Assembly (NCBI GenBank): GCA_009993605.1
Contig: JAACTB010000007.1
Span: 372,001 to 436,000 of the forward strand
DNA from: Erythrobacter sp.
GTDB taxonomy: Bacteria; Pseudomonadota; Alphaproteobacteria; Sphingomonadales; Sphingomonadaceae
Reading direction: 5' to 3'
DNA: 64,000 nt
The notes under the pieces were generated by a model that did no database searches, had not been told where the DNA came from, and saw only the letters and a program-made list of their open reading frames with translations. How positions within the stretch are numbered: position 1 is the stretch's first letter; every line of letters begins with the position of its first letter. Of the stretch, positions 1 to 7,278 are shown one piece after another. The position numbers were made by a program, and so were the translations under genes.

Positions 1-211
1 TGCGCGCCTGATCGCTGATCGGCGTTTCCAGTCCGGCCTGAGACGGCGATGCGGGCCCGGTAGGGCTCGGCGCAGCGGCAGCAGGGCTGGTCTTTTCGAT
101 CTGGCTGTCGCTGCGCGCATTCTCGATCAGGCTGCCGCCCGCCACGATCCACACCATGCTGGTGACGGTGGCCGTAACGATGATGGTGAGAATGCGATCG
201 GCGAATTTCAT
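1..211 (-). CDS. Membrane-anchored or secreted protein, N-terminal fragment (cut by window edge)
   Basis: The frame is open from an ATG at 209-211 down to base 1, so only the first 70 residues are present. They begin MKFADRILTIIVTATVTSMV, with one positively charged turn followed by an uncleaved-looking hydrophobic segment (about residues 7-26). A Ser/Pro/Ala-rich linker follows. That is the layout of a periplasmic enzyme tethered by an N-terminal anchor. From memory of sphingomonad genomes, a gene of this type beside an L,D-transpeptidase is often an M23-type peptidoglycan peptidase, but no catalytic part is visible, so the function is a guess. The adjacent L,D-transpeptidase gene on the same strand lies only 31 bases upstream, so the two may be cotranscribed. 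Confidence 0.6.
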   Translation of the reverse strand, partial: MKFADRILTIIVTATVTSMVWIVAGGSLIENARSDSQIEKTSPAAAAPSPTGPASPSQAGLETPISDQAR

Positions 212-242
212 CGGGTCACGATAGCCTGCGGTCTCGAATGCG

Positions 243-1514
243 TCACGCTTCGAATATCACGCGCGTCGATTGCGATACCATCCCTGCAAGCCGCGCCGCA
301 TCCCAATTGGTGAGGCGCACGCATCCGCTCGATTGCGCCCGGCCGATCGTTTCGGGATCGGGCGTACCGTGGATGCCGTAATGCTCCTTGCTGAGATCGA
401 TCCACACTACGCCGACCGGGCTGTTGGGCCCTGCGGGCAGGCTATGGGTCTCGCCATCACCCTTGCCGAGAACTTCGGGATCGTAGCTGTAGGTCGGATT
501 ATAGGCTTCGCCTTCGATGTCCCACTCGCCTAGCGGCAAGGGAAACTGGCTCGAGCCGGAGCTGACGGTGAACAGCGCCACAAGCTTGTCCCCCTGATAG
601 GCCTTCAACGTCTTGCCCGCCTTGCTGACGACGATGCGATCGACCTCGGGCTGGTCCGACCCCACGCCCAGCGCAGCAAGTGTGCGCTGCCAATTGCGAT
701 CGCCGATCGCGCCCGGTTCGATGCGGTCACCGCCGATATTGGGTACGCGGATGCGCTGACCCGGGCGGAAGGTACTCTGCGCCGTGGCCGTGCCACTCGT
801 GGTTGCGGTGGCTATGGGGGAAGATGTCGCGGAGGAGGTCGGCGTAGGTGTTGCCCCTCCCTGCCCGCTCATTCCCGCAGGCTGGCCATTGGGGTTAAGC
901 TGTTTCAGGACATCGATCGTGGTATGGAACCGCTCCGCCAACCGCTCGTCGAGCGAGGTGTAGCCCAGGCGCTCCATCTTCGCCTTGGCGGCGGTATCTT
1001 CCGGTATCGCCTCGTAGTCGGCATCACCCCAATTTTCAGGGATGGTGACCACGCGGGTCGCGGGAATGCGGTCCCATTCGGCGAGCGCCTGTTTCGTCGC
1101 TTCGTCGAGCTCGCCCGACGTTTCGAGGTCGTTGGCTTCCTGGAAGCCCATGAGCGCATTCTCGGTGCTCATACCCATCTTGCCATCGATGACGCCTGGG
1201 CCGAAGCCGATGCGGTCCAGGACCACCTGCGCCTGCATGATCGGGCGCTTTTCGCTGTCGGGGATCGCGTCTTCGCCGCTCTGCTGACCCATATTACTGG
1301 AATTTTCGCCTGCCTGCGCGCTGTCGCGCATGGCCGCGCTATCGTTAGAAGCCATGGTGTCGGCGAGATTGTCCTCGCCGTAAGTGTCGTATCCGTAATC
1401 GGAGCCGGCATCCGCGGTGGCGGTGGTTTCCTCTCCGGTTTCGTTATCCTGCCCGCTCATGCTGCACGCGGCGAGCGCGAGCGAAGAAACGGCGGCGAAG
1501 ACGAGGTGGCGCAT
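243..1514 (-). CDS. L,D-transpeptidase (YkuD) lipoprotein with peptidoglycan-binding domain
   Basis: Predicted 423-residue envelope lipoprotein that would crosslink peptidoglycan stem peptides or attach proteins to them. The N-terminus MRHLVFAAVSSLALAAC is a type II signal with lipobox LAAC (Cys17). An Asp/Glu/Ser-rich linker follows, then a peptidoglycan-binding-like segment (about residues 90-145), then a LysM-like segment (about 190-275) interrupted by a Gly/Thr/Ser-rich insert. The C-terminus is a YkuD catalytic domain with the HG motif (HYGIHG) and SSGCVRL, giving catalytic Cys398. I chose the ATG at 1512-1514 because it gives the lipoprotein signal and has GGGAG seven bases upstream. 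The frame stays open for 76 codons further upstream, but those run into thiE and do not look like protein. thiE is 53 bases upstream on the same strand. Confidence 0.9.
   Translation of the reverse strand: MRHLVFAAVSSLALAACSMSGQDNETGEETTATADAGSDYGYDTYGEDNLADTMASNDSAAMRDSAQAGENSSNMGQQSGEDAIPDSEKRPIMQAQVVLDRIGFGPGVIDGKMGMSTENALMGFQEANDLETSGELDEATKQALAEWDRIPATRVVTIPENWGDADYEAIPEDTAAKAKMERLGYTSLDERLAERFHTTIDVLKQLNPNGQPAGMSGQGGATPTPTSSATSSPIATATTSGTATAQSTFRPGQRIRVPNIGGDRIEPGAIGDRNWQRTLAALGVGSDQPEVDRIVVSKAGKTLKAYQGDKLVALFTVSSGSSQFPLPLGEWDIEGEAYNPTYSYDPEVLGKGDGETHSLPAGPNSPVGVVWIDLSKEHYGIHGTPDPETIGRAQSSGCVRLTNWDAARLAGMVSQSTRVIFEA
768..893 (-). other. Low-complexity Gly/Thr/Ser insert inside a LysM-like motif
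   Basis: Within the L,D-transpeptidase, the first half of a LysM-like motif (ERFHTTIDVLKQLNPNG) is separated from its second half (FRPGQRIRVP) by about 30 residues of Gly, Thr, Ser and Ala repeats. In ordinary LysM domains these halves are contiguous apart from a few residues. Confidence 0.6.
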
Positions 1515-1520
1515 GATAAT

Positions 1521-1560
1521 CTCCCGAACGGATTGACGAGGTTCGACCCCGCTTCGGGAG
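1521..1560 (-). promoter_or_regulatory. Hairpin that would cover the ribosome binding site of the L,D-transpeptidase gene
   Basis: On the minus strand, CTCCCGAA (1560-1553) is followed 24 bases later by its exact complement TTCGGGAG (1528-1521), which ends six bases before the ATG at 1514. The second arm contains the GGGAG Shine-Dalgarno sequence. The hairpin begins seven bases after the thiE stop codon, so it fills the thiE-ldt intercistronic gap. Whether it acts as a translational switch, an RNA stabiliser or neither is inference. Confidence 0.5.
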
Positions 1561-1567
1561 AATGAAC

Positions 1568-2200
1568 TCACGGACGCGCGATTTGCTCCGCAAAGGCTTT
1601 CACTATCGCAGCTTCGTCCCCGTTCCAGACCGCGCCAGACACAGCGAGGAAATCTGCGCCCGCCTCGATCAGCGGCCGGCAATTGTCCGGCGTGATGCCG
1701 CCGATGGCGACGCAGGGGATCTCGAACAGGCCGGACCACCATTCGATCAGGTCCGGTTCGGGCCGGTGCTCGCTCTGTTTGGTAGTGCTGGGGAAGAACG
1801 CACCGAAGGCGACATAGTCCGCCCCCGCCTCGCCCGCTTCCATCGCGAGGTGACGGCTGGCGTGGCAGGTGACGCCGATCTGAGCATCGCGGCCCAATTG
1901 CTCCCGCGCATCCTCCACCGTCCCGTCCTTCTGGCCGAGATGAACTCCGTCCGCCCCCAAACGCTTGGCGAGCGGGATCGAATCGTTGACGATGAAAGCG
2001 ACATCGCGCGCCGCACAGATTGCCTGAAGCGGTTCGGCGAGCCGCGCGGCTTCGTGCTGGTCGAGGTCCTTCACGCGAAACTGGAACGCGGTCACCACGC
2101 CCGGCGCCGCGTCGAGCGCGCGTTCGAGCCGGTGCGGGAAATCGCCGGTCACATCGAGAGGAGAGATGAGGTAGAGCTGGGTCTGGACAGGATCGGTCAT
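1568..2200 (-). CDS. thiE: Thiamine phosphate synthase ThiE
   Basis: A 210-residue cytosolic TIM-barrel enzyme that couples HMP pyrophosphate to thiazole phosphate to give thiamine monophosphate. Family features are visible in order: QFRVKD near residue 42, VNDSIPLAKRLGADGVHLGQ (about 71-90), GVTCHASRHLAMEAGEAGADYVAFGAFFPS (the pyrophosphate-binding region, about 109-138) and VAIGGITPDN with a final AVSGAVW near the C-terminus. The length matches the family (about 210). It starts with ATG at 2200. No TPP riboswitch is recognisable in the 77 bases to the divergent lipoprotein gene. The next gene downstream is the L,D-transpeptidase, which has no evident functional tie to thiamine. Confidence 0.93.
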   Translation of the reverse strand: MTDPVQTQLYLISPLDVTGDFPHRLERALDAAPGVVTAFQFRVKDLDQHEAARLAEPLQAICAARDVAFIVNDSIPLAKRLGADGVHLGQKDGTVEDAREQLGRDAQIGVTCHASRHLAMEAGEAGADYVAFGAFFPSTTKQSEHRPEPDLIEWWSGLFEIPCVAIGGITPDNCRPLIEAGADFLAVSGAVWNGDEAAIVKAFAEQIARP

Positions 2201-2277
2201 CGACAGGCCCCTAGCCCCGGTGGGTCGCCGCGTCGATATTCAGCCTCACGAAAGCGACAGAGGCGCCTGACGGGCGC

Positions 2278-2676
2278 ATGACCCGCACCCTCGCTTTCTC
2301 CGCGCTCCTCATCTCAACCGCCGTATCGGGCTGCGCCATCGTGCCGGACACGCCGATGGTCCGCGGCGAGGCCAAGGCGCAGGGGCGCGCCGTCGCTCTC
2401 GGCGAATCGGTGTGGCAGGGCGACACGATTCTAACCCCGCTGAGCGTGGTCGAGGACAGCCGGTGTCCTGAGAACGCGCGGTGCGTCCAGGCCGGAAAAC
2501 TGGTCGTCTCGACGCGGATCACGGCCACGCACTGGCAGCAGACCGTGCCACTGACCCTGGGTGAGCCGTATACGGTGATGAACCGAAGCTATGTGCTGAA
2601 TGGTGCCACGCCGGGACAGATGGCCGGGCAGGCCATCCAGCCCGGCACCTATCGCTTCACCTACGCCGCGCAATAA
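2278..2676 (+). CDS. Small putative lipoprotein of unknown function
   Basis: A 132-residue protein with a lipoprotein signal (MTRTLAFSALLISTAVSGC, lipobox VSGC, Cys19), so probably anchored in the inner or outer membrane. The mature part has two cysteines in a CPENARC motif (residues 62-68), a feature of a small beta-rich domain, and ends in PGTYRFTYAAQ. I do not recognise a named family. It is transcribed divergently from thiE and convergently with the aldolase gene. Its stop codon sits in the loop of a GC hairpin. Confidence 0.75.
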   Translation: MTRTLAFSALLISTAVSGCAIVPDTPMVRGEAKAQGRAVALGESVWQGDTILTPLSVVEDSRCPENARCVQAGKLVVSTRITATHWQQTVPLTLGEPYTVMNRSYVLNGATPGQMAGQAIQPGTYRFTYAAQ

Positions 2677-2690
2677 CGCGGCGCGGGTTT
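2665..2690. terminator. GC hairpin between convergent genes
   Basis: GCCGCG (2665-2670), a six-base loop containing the lipoprotein TAA stop, and CGCGGC (2677-2682), followed by GCGGGTTT. The T tract is short, so termination strength is doubtful. It lies between the lipoprotein (+) and aldolase (-) genes. Confidence 0.4.
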
Positions 2691-2692
2691 GA

Positions 2693-3592
2693 TTACGCGG
2701 CCTCGGCCGTGCTGGCGCAGGCGATTTCCTCGATCGCATTGCCGAGCGCCTGATCGAACTGCTGGTCGTCCATCTTGGCCTGAAGGACTTCGAGCAGGGC
2801 GCGGCTGAAGCTGGCGATCATGCCCTCGTTCTTGGTTAGTTCGCGGCAGGCATCCTCACGGCCGTACCCTCCCGAGAGCGCCACTACGCGCAGCACCTTG
2901 GGGTGGTCGATCAGCGGCTTGTAGAGGTTCGGCTCGCTCGGAATGGTGAGCTTCCACATTACCTGCTTGCCATCGGGCACGCGCTCCATCTGATCGAGCG
3001 CGTTCGACAGCACCAGCGCCTCGGCCTGAGTGCGGCTTTCGCTCTTCAGGCTCACTTCGGGTTCCAGGATCGGGACGAGACCCTGATCGAGGATTTCAAG
3101 GCCGTAATCCATCTGCTGGCGGATATTGTCGGCCACGCCCTTCTGATCCGCTTCGTGAATGACCGAGCGCATCTTGGTGCCGAAGACACCCAATTCCTTC
3201 GCCCGCGCGCAATCCTGTGCCAGCGTCGGAATTTCCTTCATCAGCTGCACGCCGTTTTCCGTGTCGTGCATTCCCTTGTCGACCTTGAGGAAGGGCACGA
3301 TGCCGCGCCGCGACAACAGCGCGGGAATGGGCGAGCCATCCTTCGAACAGCCCTCCATGGTCTTTTCGAACAGGATGGCGCCGATCACTTTCCCGTTCGA
3401 AAAGCTGGGCGAATCGACGATGCGGCAGCGCATCTCGTGGATCTTGGCGAACATTTCCTCATCGCCGTTCCACTCGCCGTCCTCGACTCCGTAGGATAGC
3501 AGCGCCTTGGGCGTCGACCCGCCCGACTGGTCCAGCGCCGCGATGAAGCCCTGCCCGTCGCGCATCCGCGCGGTCATCTCGTCGAAATTCAT
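2693..3592 (-). CDS. Fructose-bisphosphate aldolase, class I
   Basis: A 299-residue cytosolic glycolytic and gluconeogenic enzyme that interconverts fructose 1,6-bisphosphate with DHAP and glyceraldehyde 3-phosphate. It is the metal-independent, Schiff-base type: FIAALDQSGGSTPKAL near the N-terminus, PFLKVDKGM, PILEPEVSLKS, and WKLTIPSEPNLY with the likely Schiff-base lysine, then ALSGGYGREDACREL. I chose the ATG at 3590-3592 because AAGGAC lies just upstream and homology begins there; the open frame continues 31 codons further but reads as non-coding. It clusters with pgk, gap and tkt, from which it is separated by an oppositely oriented transporter gene. Confidence 0.93.
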   Translation of the reverse strand: MNFDEMTARMRDGQGFIAALDQSGGSTPKALLSYGVEDGEWNGDEEMFAKIHEMRCRIVDSPSFSNGKVIGAILFEKTMEGCSKDGSPIPALLSRRGIVPFLKVDKGMHDTENGVQLMKEIPTLAQDCARAKELGVFGTKMRSVIHEADQKGVADNIRQQMDYGLEILDQGLVPILEPEVSLKSESRTQAEALVLSNALDQMERVPDGKQVMWKLTIPSEPNLYKPLIDHPKVLRVVALSGGYGREDACRELTKNEGMIASFSRALLEVLQAKMDDQQFDQALGNAIEEIACASTAEAA

Positions 3593-3794
3593 AAATCCGT
3601 CCTTACGATCCGTGGTGCATCCGCGATGCATTCGTATGCAGAGGGCTCTTAGCCATGTGTCCCGGCAGCGGCAAGCGGCGCGCAATCGGGCGTCCCCGGC
3701 AGCGACATTTGCTAAGCCTCACGAACCAAACCTGTGATCGCGCGTATGGTCTGGATACCGCGACGTCGAACCCTGTCGTGGTCGGAGACAGCCC

Positions 3795-5006
3795 ATCGAG
3801 GACACACAAAGCAAGGATCTTCGCGGAAGCGGAGGATGGCCCGGCGCGATCGCACTGGCGCTCGTCCTGACGGCGGCGCTTTCGGGCGCGACCCAGCTTA
3901 CCCCGCTCTTCCCGACCTATGTCGAGAGGAAGATCCTGACCTCCTTCACCCTCACCATCGTATTCGCGGTCTATGTCGTGGGTGCGCTGGGCATGATGTG
4001 GTTGGGTGGCTCGCTGTCCCGCAAATTCGGTCGCAGGATGCTGCTGGGAGTGGCTCTGGCGGCGATCCTTCTGGCGGATGTCGCCTTCTATTTCGCCGAG
4101 GGCCTGCCCCTACTCATGCTCGGCCGGTTCCTGTCCGGTGCCGGGGTCGGCGTGTTCGTGGCGATCGGATCGCTCGCATTGATCGACCAGCTTGGGGAGG
4201 AGCACGAGGAGGCGGGAGCGCTGCTGGCGGCCTGCGCCAATGTCGGCGGTTTGACGATCGGGTCGATCCTGGCAGGCTTCGTCGCGGAGGTGGCTTCGGA
4301 GCCGCTGCATATACCGTTCCTCGTCCATTTCGGCATGATCGTGGTGGCGTTCGGCGTCCTGATGCTGAGCGCGCGGACCGTTGCCAGCGACAGCGGCCGG
4401 GCGATCGATTTTTCGCTCCCGCAAATCCCTGATGAAGCGCGTGCCGTGTTCGTCCCTGCGGCGATCGCCGCCTTCGCCGCGTTTTCGGTCGGCGGGTTCT
4501 TCGGCGCCTTCATCCCGTCCTTCGTCAGCGAGGAACTCGGAATTGCGGACGCGCTGGCGATCGGGATCATCGCCTCGCTCGTCTTCGCATCGACTGTGAT
4601 CGGCAATATCGTCGCGACCAGATTACCGGAACGCTATGCGCCGCTGACGGGCGCGCTTGTCCTGTTCGCGGGCGCCTGCGTGCTCGGGGCAGGCCTTACA
4701 ACAGTTTCGCTTTGGATCCTCGTCGCCGGTGCCCTGATCGCGGGACAGGGCAATGGGATCGCGCTCCAGTCCGGGCTGAACGCGATCAAGCGCGAATCGG
4801 AACAGGAGAACGAGACGCAGGCCGTCACGCTGTTCTTCATGATCTGCTACAGCGCGCTGGCCCTTCCGATTTTGTTAGCGGGCGTGGTCCAGCAGTTCTT
4901 CAGCCTGAAAGCGACCGCGACAGGTTTCGCTGTCGGGATCGCGCTGCTGGTGGGCGTTGCGATCGTCCTGCTCTGGCGCCGTCTGCGCGAAAGCGAGGCG
5001 TCTTAG
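3795..5006 (+). CDS. Major facilitator superfamily transporter; start codon non-canonical or lost
   Basis: A 12-helix MFS-type inner-membrane carrier of about 403 residues if read from 3795. The region after 3978 shows the A-motif-like turn GGSLSRKFGRRM and successive hydrophobic helices; the C-terminus ends RRLRESEAS. The first available ATG/GTG/TTG in frame is a GTG at 3978, which would remove helix 1 and part of helix 2. Upstream of it the same frame stays open from 3738 and encodes a normal first helix (PGAIALALVLTAALSG) and loop. No ATG, GTG or TTG occurs in that stretch. An ATC at 3795-3797 has GGAG seven bases upstream and gives a family-typical N-terminus, so I use it provisionally. 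A mutated ATG or a frameshift from the out-of-frame ATG at 3836 are alternatives. The substrate is unknown. Confidence 0.75.
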   Translation: MEDTQSKDLRGSGGWPGAIALALVLTAALSGATQLTPLFPTYVERKILTSFTLTIVFAVYVVGALGMMWLGGSLSRKFGRRMLLGVALAAILLADVAFYFAEGLPLLMLGRFLSGAGVGVFVAIGSLALIDQLGEEHEEAGALLAACANVGGLTIGSILAGFVAEVASEPLHIPFLVHFGMIVVAFGVLMLSARTVASDSGRAIDFSLPQIPDEARAVFVPAAIAAFAAFSVGGFFGAFIPSFVSEELGIADALAIGIIASLVFASTVIGNIVATRLPERYAPLTGALVLFAGACVLGAGLTTVSLWILVAGALIAGQGNGIALQSGLNAIKRESEQENETQAVTLFFMICYSALALPILLAGVVQQFFSLKATATGFAVGIALLVGVAIVLLWRRLRESEAS

Positions 5007-5015
5007 GCGCGGAAT

Positions 5016-6218
5016 TCAGGCGCGGAGAGCTGCCACGCCGGGCAGGTCCTTGCCTTCCATCCATTCGAGGAACGCGCCCCCTGCGGTCGATACGAAGGTA
5101 AAATCGTCCTTCGCGCCCGCATGGGCCAGCGCCGCGACCGTATCGCCCCCGCCGGCGACCGAGATCAGCGAGCCGCTTTCGGTCAGCGCCGCGGCGGTCC
5201 TTGCGAGCGCCACGGTTGCCGCATCGAAGGGTTCGGTCTCGAACGCGCCGAGCGGACCGTTCCACACCAGAGTGCGGCAGGTCTTCAATACATCGCCCAG
5301 CGCCTCGACTGCCTGAGGGCCGACATCGAGGATCATCTCGTCTTCGGCAACCTCGTGGACGTTGCAGGTGCGCAAGCTATCGGGATTGGCGGCGAATTCC
5401 TTGGCCACCACGACATCATAGGGCAGATGGATCGTGCAGCCGGCATGGTCCGCCTCGTCCATGATGCGGTTGGCGGTGTCGGTGAGGTCGTGTTCGCACA
5501 GCGATTTGCCGACATCCACGCCCTTGGCCGCGAGGAAGGTGTTGGCCATCCCCCCGCCGATGATCAGGTGCTGCACCTTGCCGACGAGATTGGTCAAGAC
5601 GTCGAGCTTTGACGAAACCTTGGCTCCGCCGACCACGGCAGCCACCGGCTGTTCGGGCGCGCCGAGAGCGGCGTCGAGCGCCTTCAGCTCCTCTTCCATC
5701 GCACGCCCCGCATAGGCGCGCAGCAGGCGCGCGAGGCCTTCGGTGCTGGCATGGGCGCGGTGAGCGGCGCTGAATGCGTCGTTGACGTAGAAATCGCCAT
5801 GCGCCGCGATCCCCTTCGCGAATTCGGGATCGTTCGCCTCTTCGCCCGGCCAGAAGCGGACATTGTCGAGCAGGCCGATATCGCCTGCGCGCAGAATGCC
5901 GATCGACTGTTCGACCACCAGCCCCATCACCTCGGGGATGAACATGATCTCCTTGCCGATGACCTTTTCGACATCGCCCTGGACGAAGCTGGTGCTCATG
6001 GTCGAATGACGCTGGCCCTTGGGCCGTCCGAAATGGGCGAGCAGGAGCACCTTGGCGCCCTTCTCGGTCAGTTCGAGGATGGTCGGCTTCGCCGCCTCGA
6101 CCCGAGTCACATCGGTGGCGGACCCGTCCTTCATCGGCAGATTGAGGTCGACGCGCACCAGCGCAACCTTGCCGGTGAGGTCGGCGGGGAGATCGTCCAG
6201 GGTCTTGAAGTCAGCCAT
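5016..6218 (-). CDS. pgk: Phosphoglycerate kinase
   Basis: A 400-residue cytosolic enzyme that transfers phosphate between 1,3-bisphosphoglycerate and ADP. Visible motifs: [15 protein letters not shown] (residues about 18-32, substrate-binding N-domain), [11 protein letters not shown] (about 59-69), [15 protein letters not shown] near residue 198 and the C-terminal nucleotide-binding [13 protein letters not shown]. Length is typical. It starts with ATG at 6218, 37 bases after the gap stop codon, and is probably in one transcription unit with tkt and gap, read tkt-gap-pgk. It converges with the MFS gene, with only nine bases between stops. Confidence 0.97.
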   Translation of the reverse strand: MADFKTLDDLPADLTGKVALVRVDLNLPMKDGSATDVTRVEAAKPTILELTEKGAKVLLLAHFGRPKGQRHSTMSTSFVQGDVEKVIGKEIMFIPEVMGLVVEQSIGILRAGDIGLLDNVRFWPGEEANDPEFAKGIAAHGDFYVNDAFSAAHRAHASTEGLARLLRAYAGRAMEEELKALDAALGAPEQPVAAVVGGAKVSSKLDVLTNLVGKVQHLIIGGGMANTFLAAKGVDVGKSLCEHDLTDTANRIMDEADHAGCTIHLPYDVVVAKEFAANPDSLRTCNVHEVAEDEMILDVGPQAVEALGDVLKTCRTLVWNGPLGAFETEPFDAATVALARTAAALTESGSLISVAGGGDTVAALAHAGAKDDFTFVSTAGGAFLEWMEGKDLPGVAALRA

Positions 6219-6255
6219 ATCGAATTCCGATCATCCCCGTTTCCGGGTCAAGGTC

Positions 6256-7263
6256 TCAGAGAAACTTCGCCATCGCGCCCGCAGTGTCGAGCATGCGGTT
6301 GGAGAAGCCCCATTCATTGTCATACCAGCTGACCACGCGGGCGAGCTTGCCTTCCATCACGCTGGTTTCCAGGCTGTCGACCGTGGAACTGGCGGGCTGG
6401 TGGTTGAAGTCGCTCGAGACCAGCGGCTGGTCGGTATAATCGAGCACGCCCTTCAGCGCGCCTTCCGCCGCCGCCTTCAACGCGCCGTTCAACTCCTCGA
6501 CGCTGGTGTCGCGATTGGGCGTGAAGACTAGATCGACGAGGCTGACATTGGCGGTCGGGACGCGGACCGAGCTGCCGTCGAGCTTGCCGTTCAGTTCCGG
6601 CAAAACCAAGCCGACCGCACGCGCGGCGCCGGTGGTGGTCGGGATCATGTTCTGCGCCCCGCCACGCGCGCGGCGCATGTCGGAATGCATCTGGTCGAGC
6701 ATGCGCTGATCGTTGGTGTAGCTGTGGATCGTGGTCATGAAACCGCGCTCGATCCCCACCGTGTCATGCAACACCTTCGCGATCGGGGCGAGGCAGTTGG
6801 TGGTGCAGCTGGCGTTCGAGACGATCACGTCGTCCTTCGTCAGCGTATCGTGGTTGACGCCGTAGACGATCGTTGCGCTGACATTCTTGGCAGGCGCGGA
6901 AATCAGCACGCGCTTGGCGCCGGCCTTCAGATGCGGTTCGGCCTGTTCGTGGCTCTGGAAGAAGCCGGTGCATTCGAGCACGATGTCGACACCCTGATCG
7001 CCATGCGGCAGATTGCCGGGATCGCGCTCCGAGGTCACCTGGATGGTCTTGCCGTTGACGGTGATCGTGTTCTCGCCCGTTTCGACCGTACCGGGGAAGC
7101 GGCCATGAGTGCTGTCATACTGGAACAGCAGCGCGTTCGACTTCGTGTCGGCCAGATCGTTGATGCTGACCAGTTCGAGATCGTGATCGTCCCGTTCGAG
7201 AATGGCCCGCGCCACGAGGCGGCCGATACGTCCGAAACCGTTGATTGCAACTTTGGTAGCCAT
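6256..7263 (-). CDS. gap: Glyceraldehyde-3-phosphate dehydrogenase, type I
   Basis: A 335-residue cytosolic enzyme that oxidises glyceraldehyde 3-phosphate to 1,3-bisphosphoglycerate. The N-terminal Rossmann motif [15 protein letters not shown] (residues 5-19) and the active-site [12 protein letters not shown] with catalytic Cys153 are present. The C-terminal [12 protein letters not shown] is also intact. It starts with ATG at 7263, 15 bases from the tkt stop codon, so it is almost certainly cotranscribed with tkt. In alphaproteobacteria, gap beside tkt and pgk serves glycolysis, gluconeogenesis or the lower Entner-Doudoroff route; the sequence alone does not show the preferred direction. Confidence 0.97.
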   Translation of the reverse strand: MATKVAINGFGRIGRLVARAILERDDHDLELVSINDLADTKSNALLFQYDSTHGRFPGTVETGENTITVNGKTIQVTSERDPGNLPHGDQGVDIVLECTGFFQSHEQAEPHLKAGAKRVLISAPAKNVSATIVYGVNHDTLTKDDVIVSNASCTTNCLAPIAKVLHDTVGIERGFMTTIHSYTNDQRMLDQMHSDMRRARGGAQNMIPTTTGAARAVGLVLPELNGKLDGSSVRVPTANVSLVDLVFTPNRDTSVEELNGALKAAAEGALKGVLDYTDQPLVSSDFNHQPASSTVDSLETSVMEGKLARVVSWYDNEWGFSNRMLDTAGAMAKFL

Positions 7264-7278
7264 GATAGAAGCTCCTGC

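Noticed and set aside
2201..2277. TPP riboswitch upstream of thiE
   Set aside because: None of the conserved TPP-box sequences (CTGAGA-type core) is visible in the 77-base gap.
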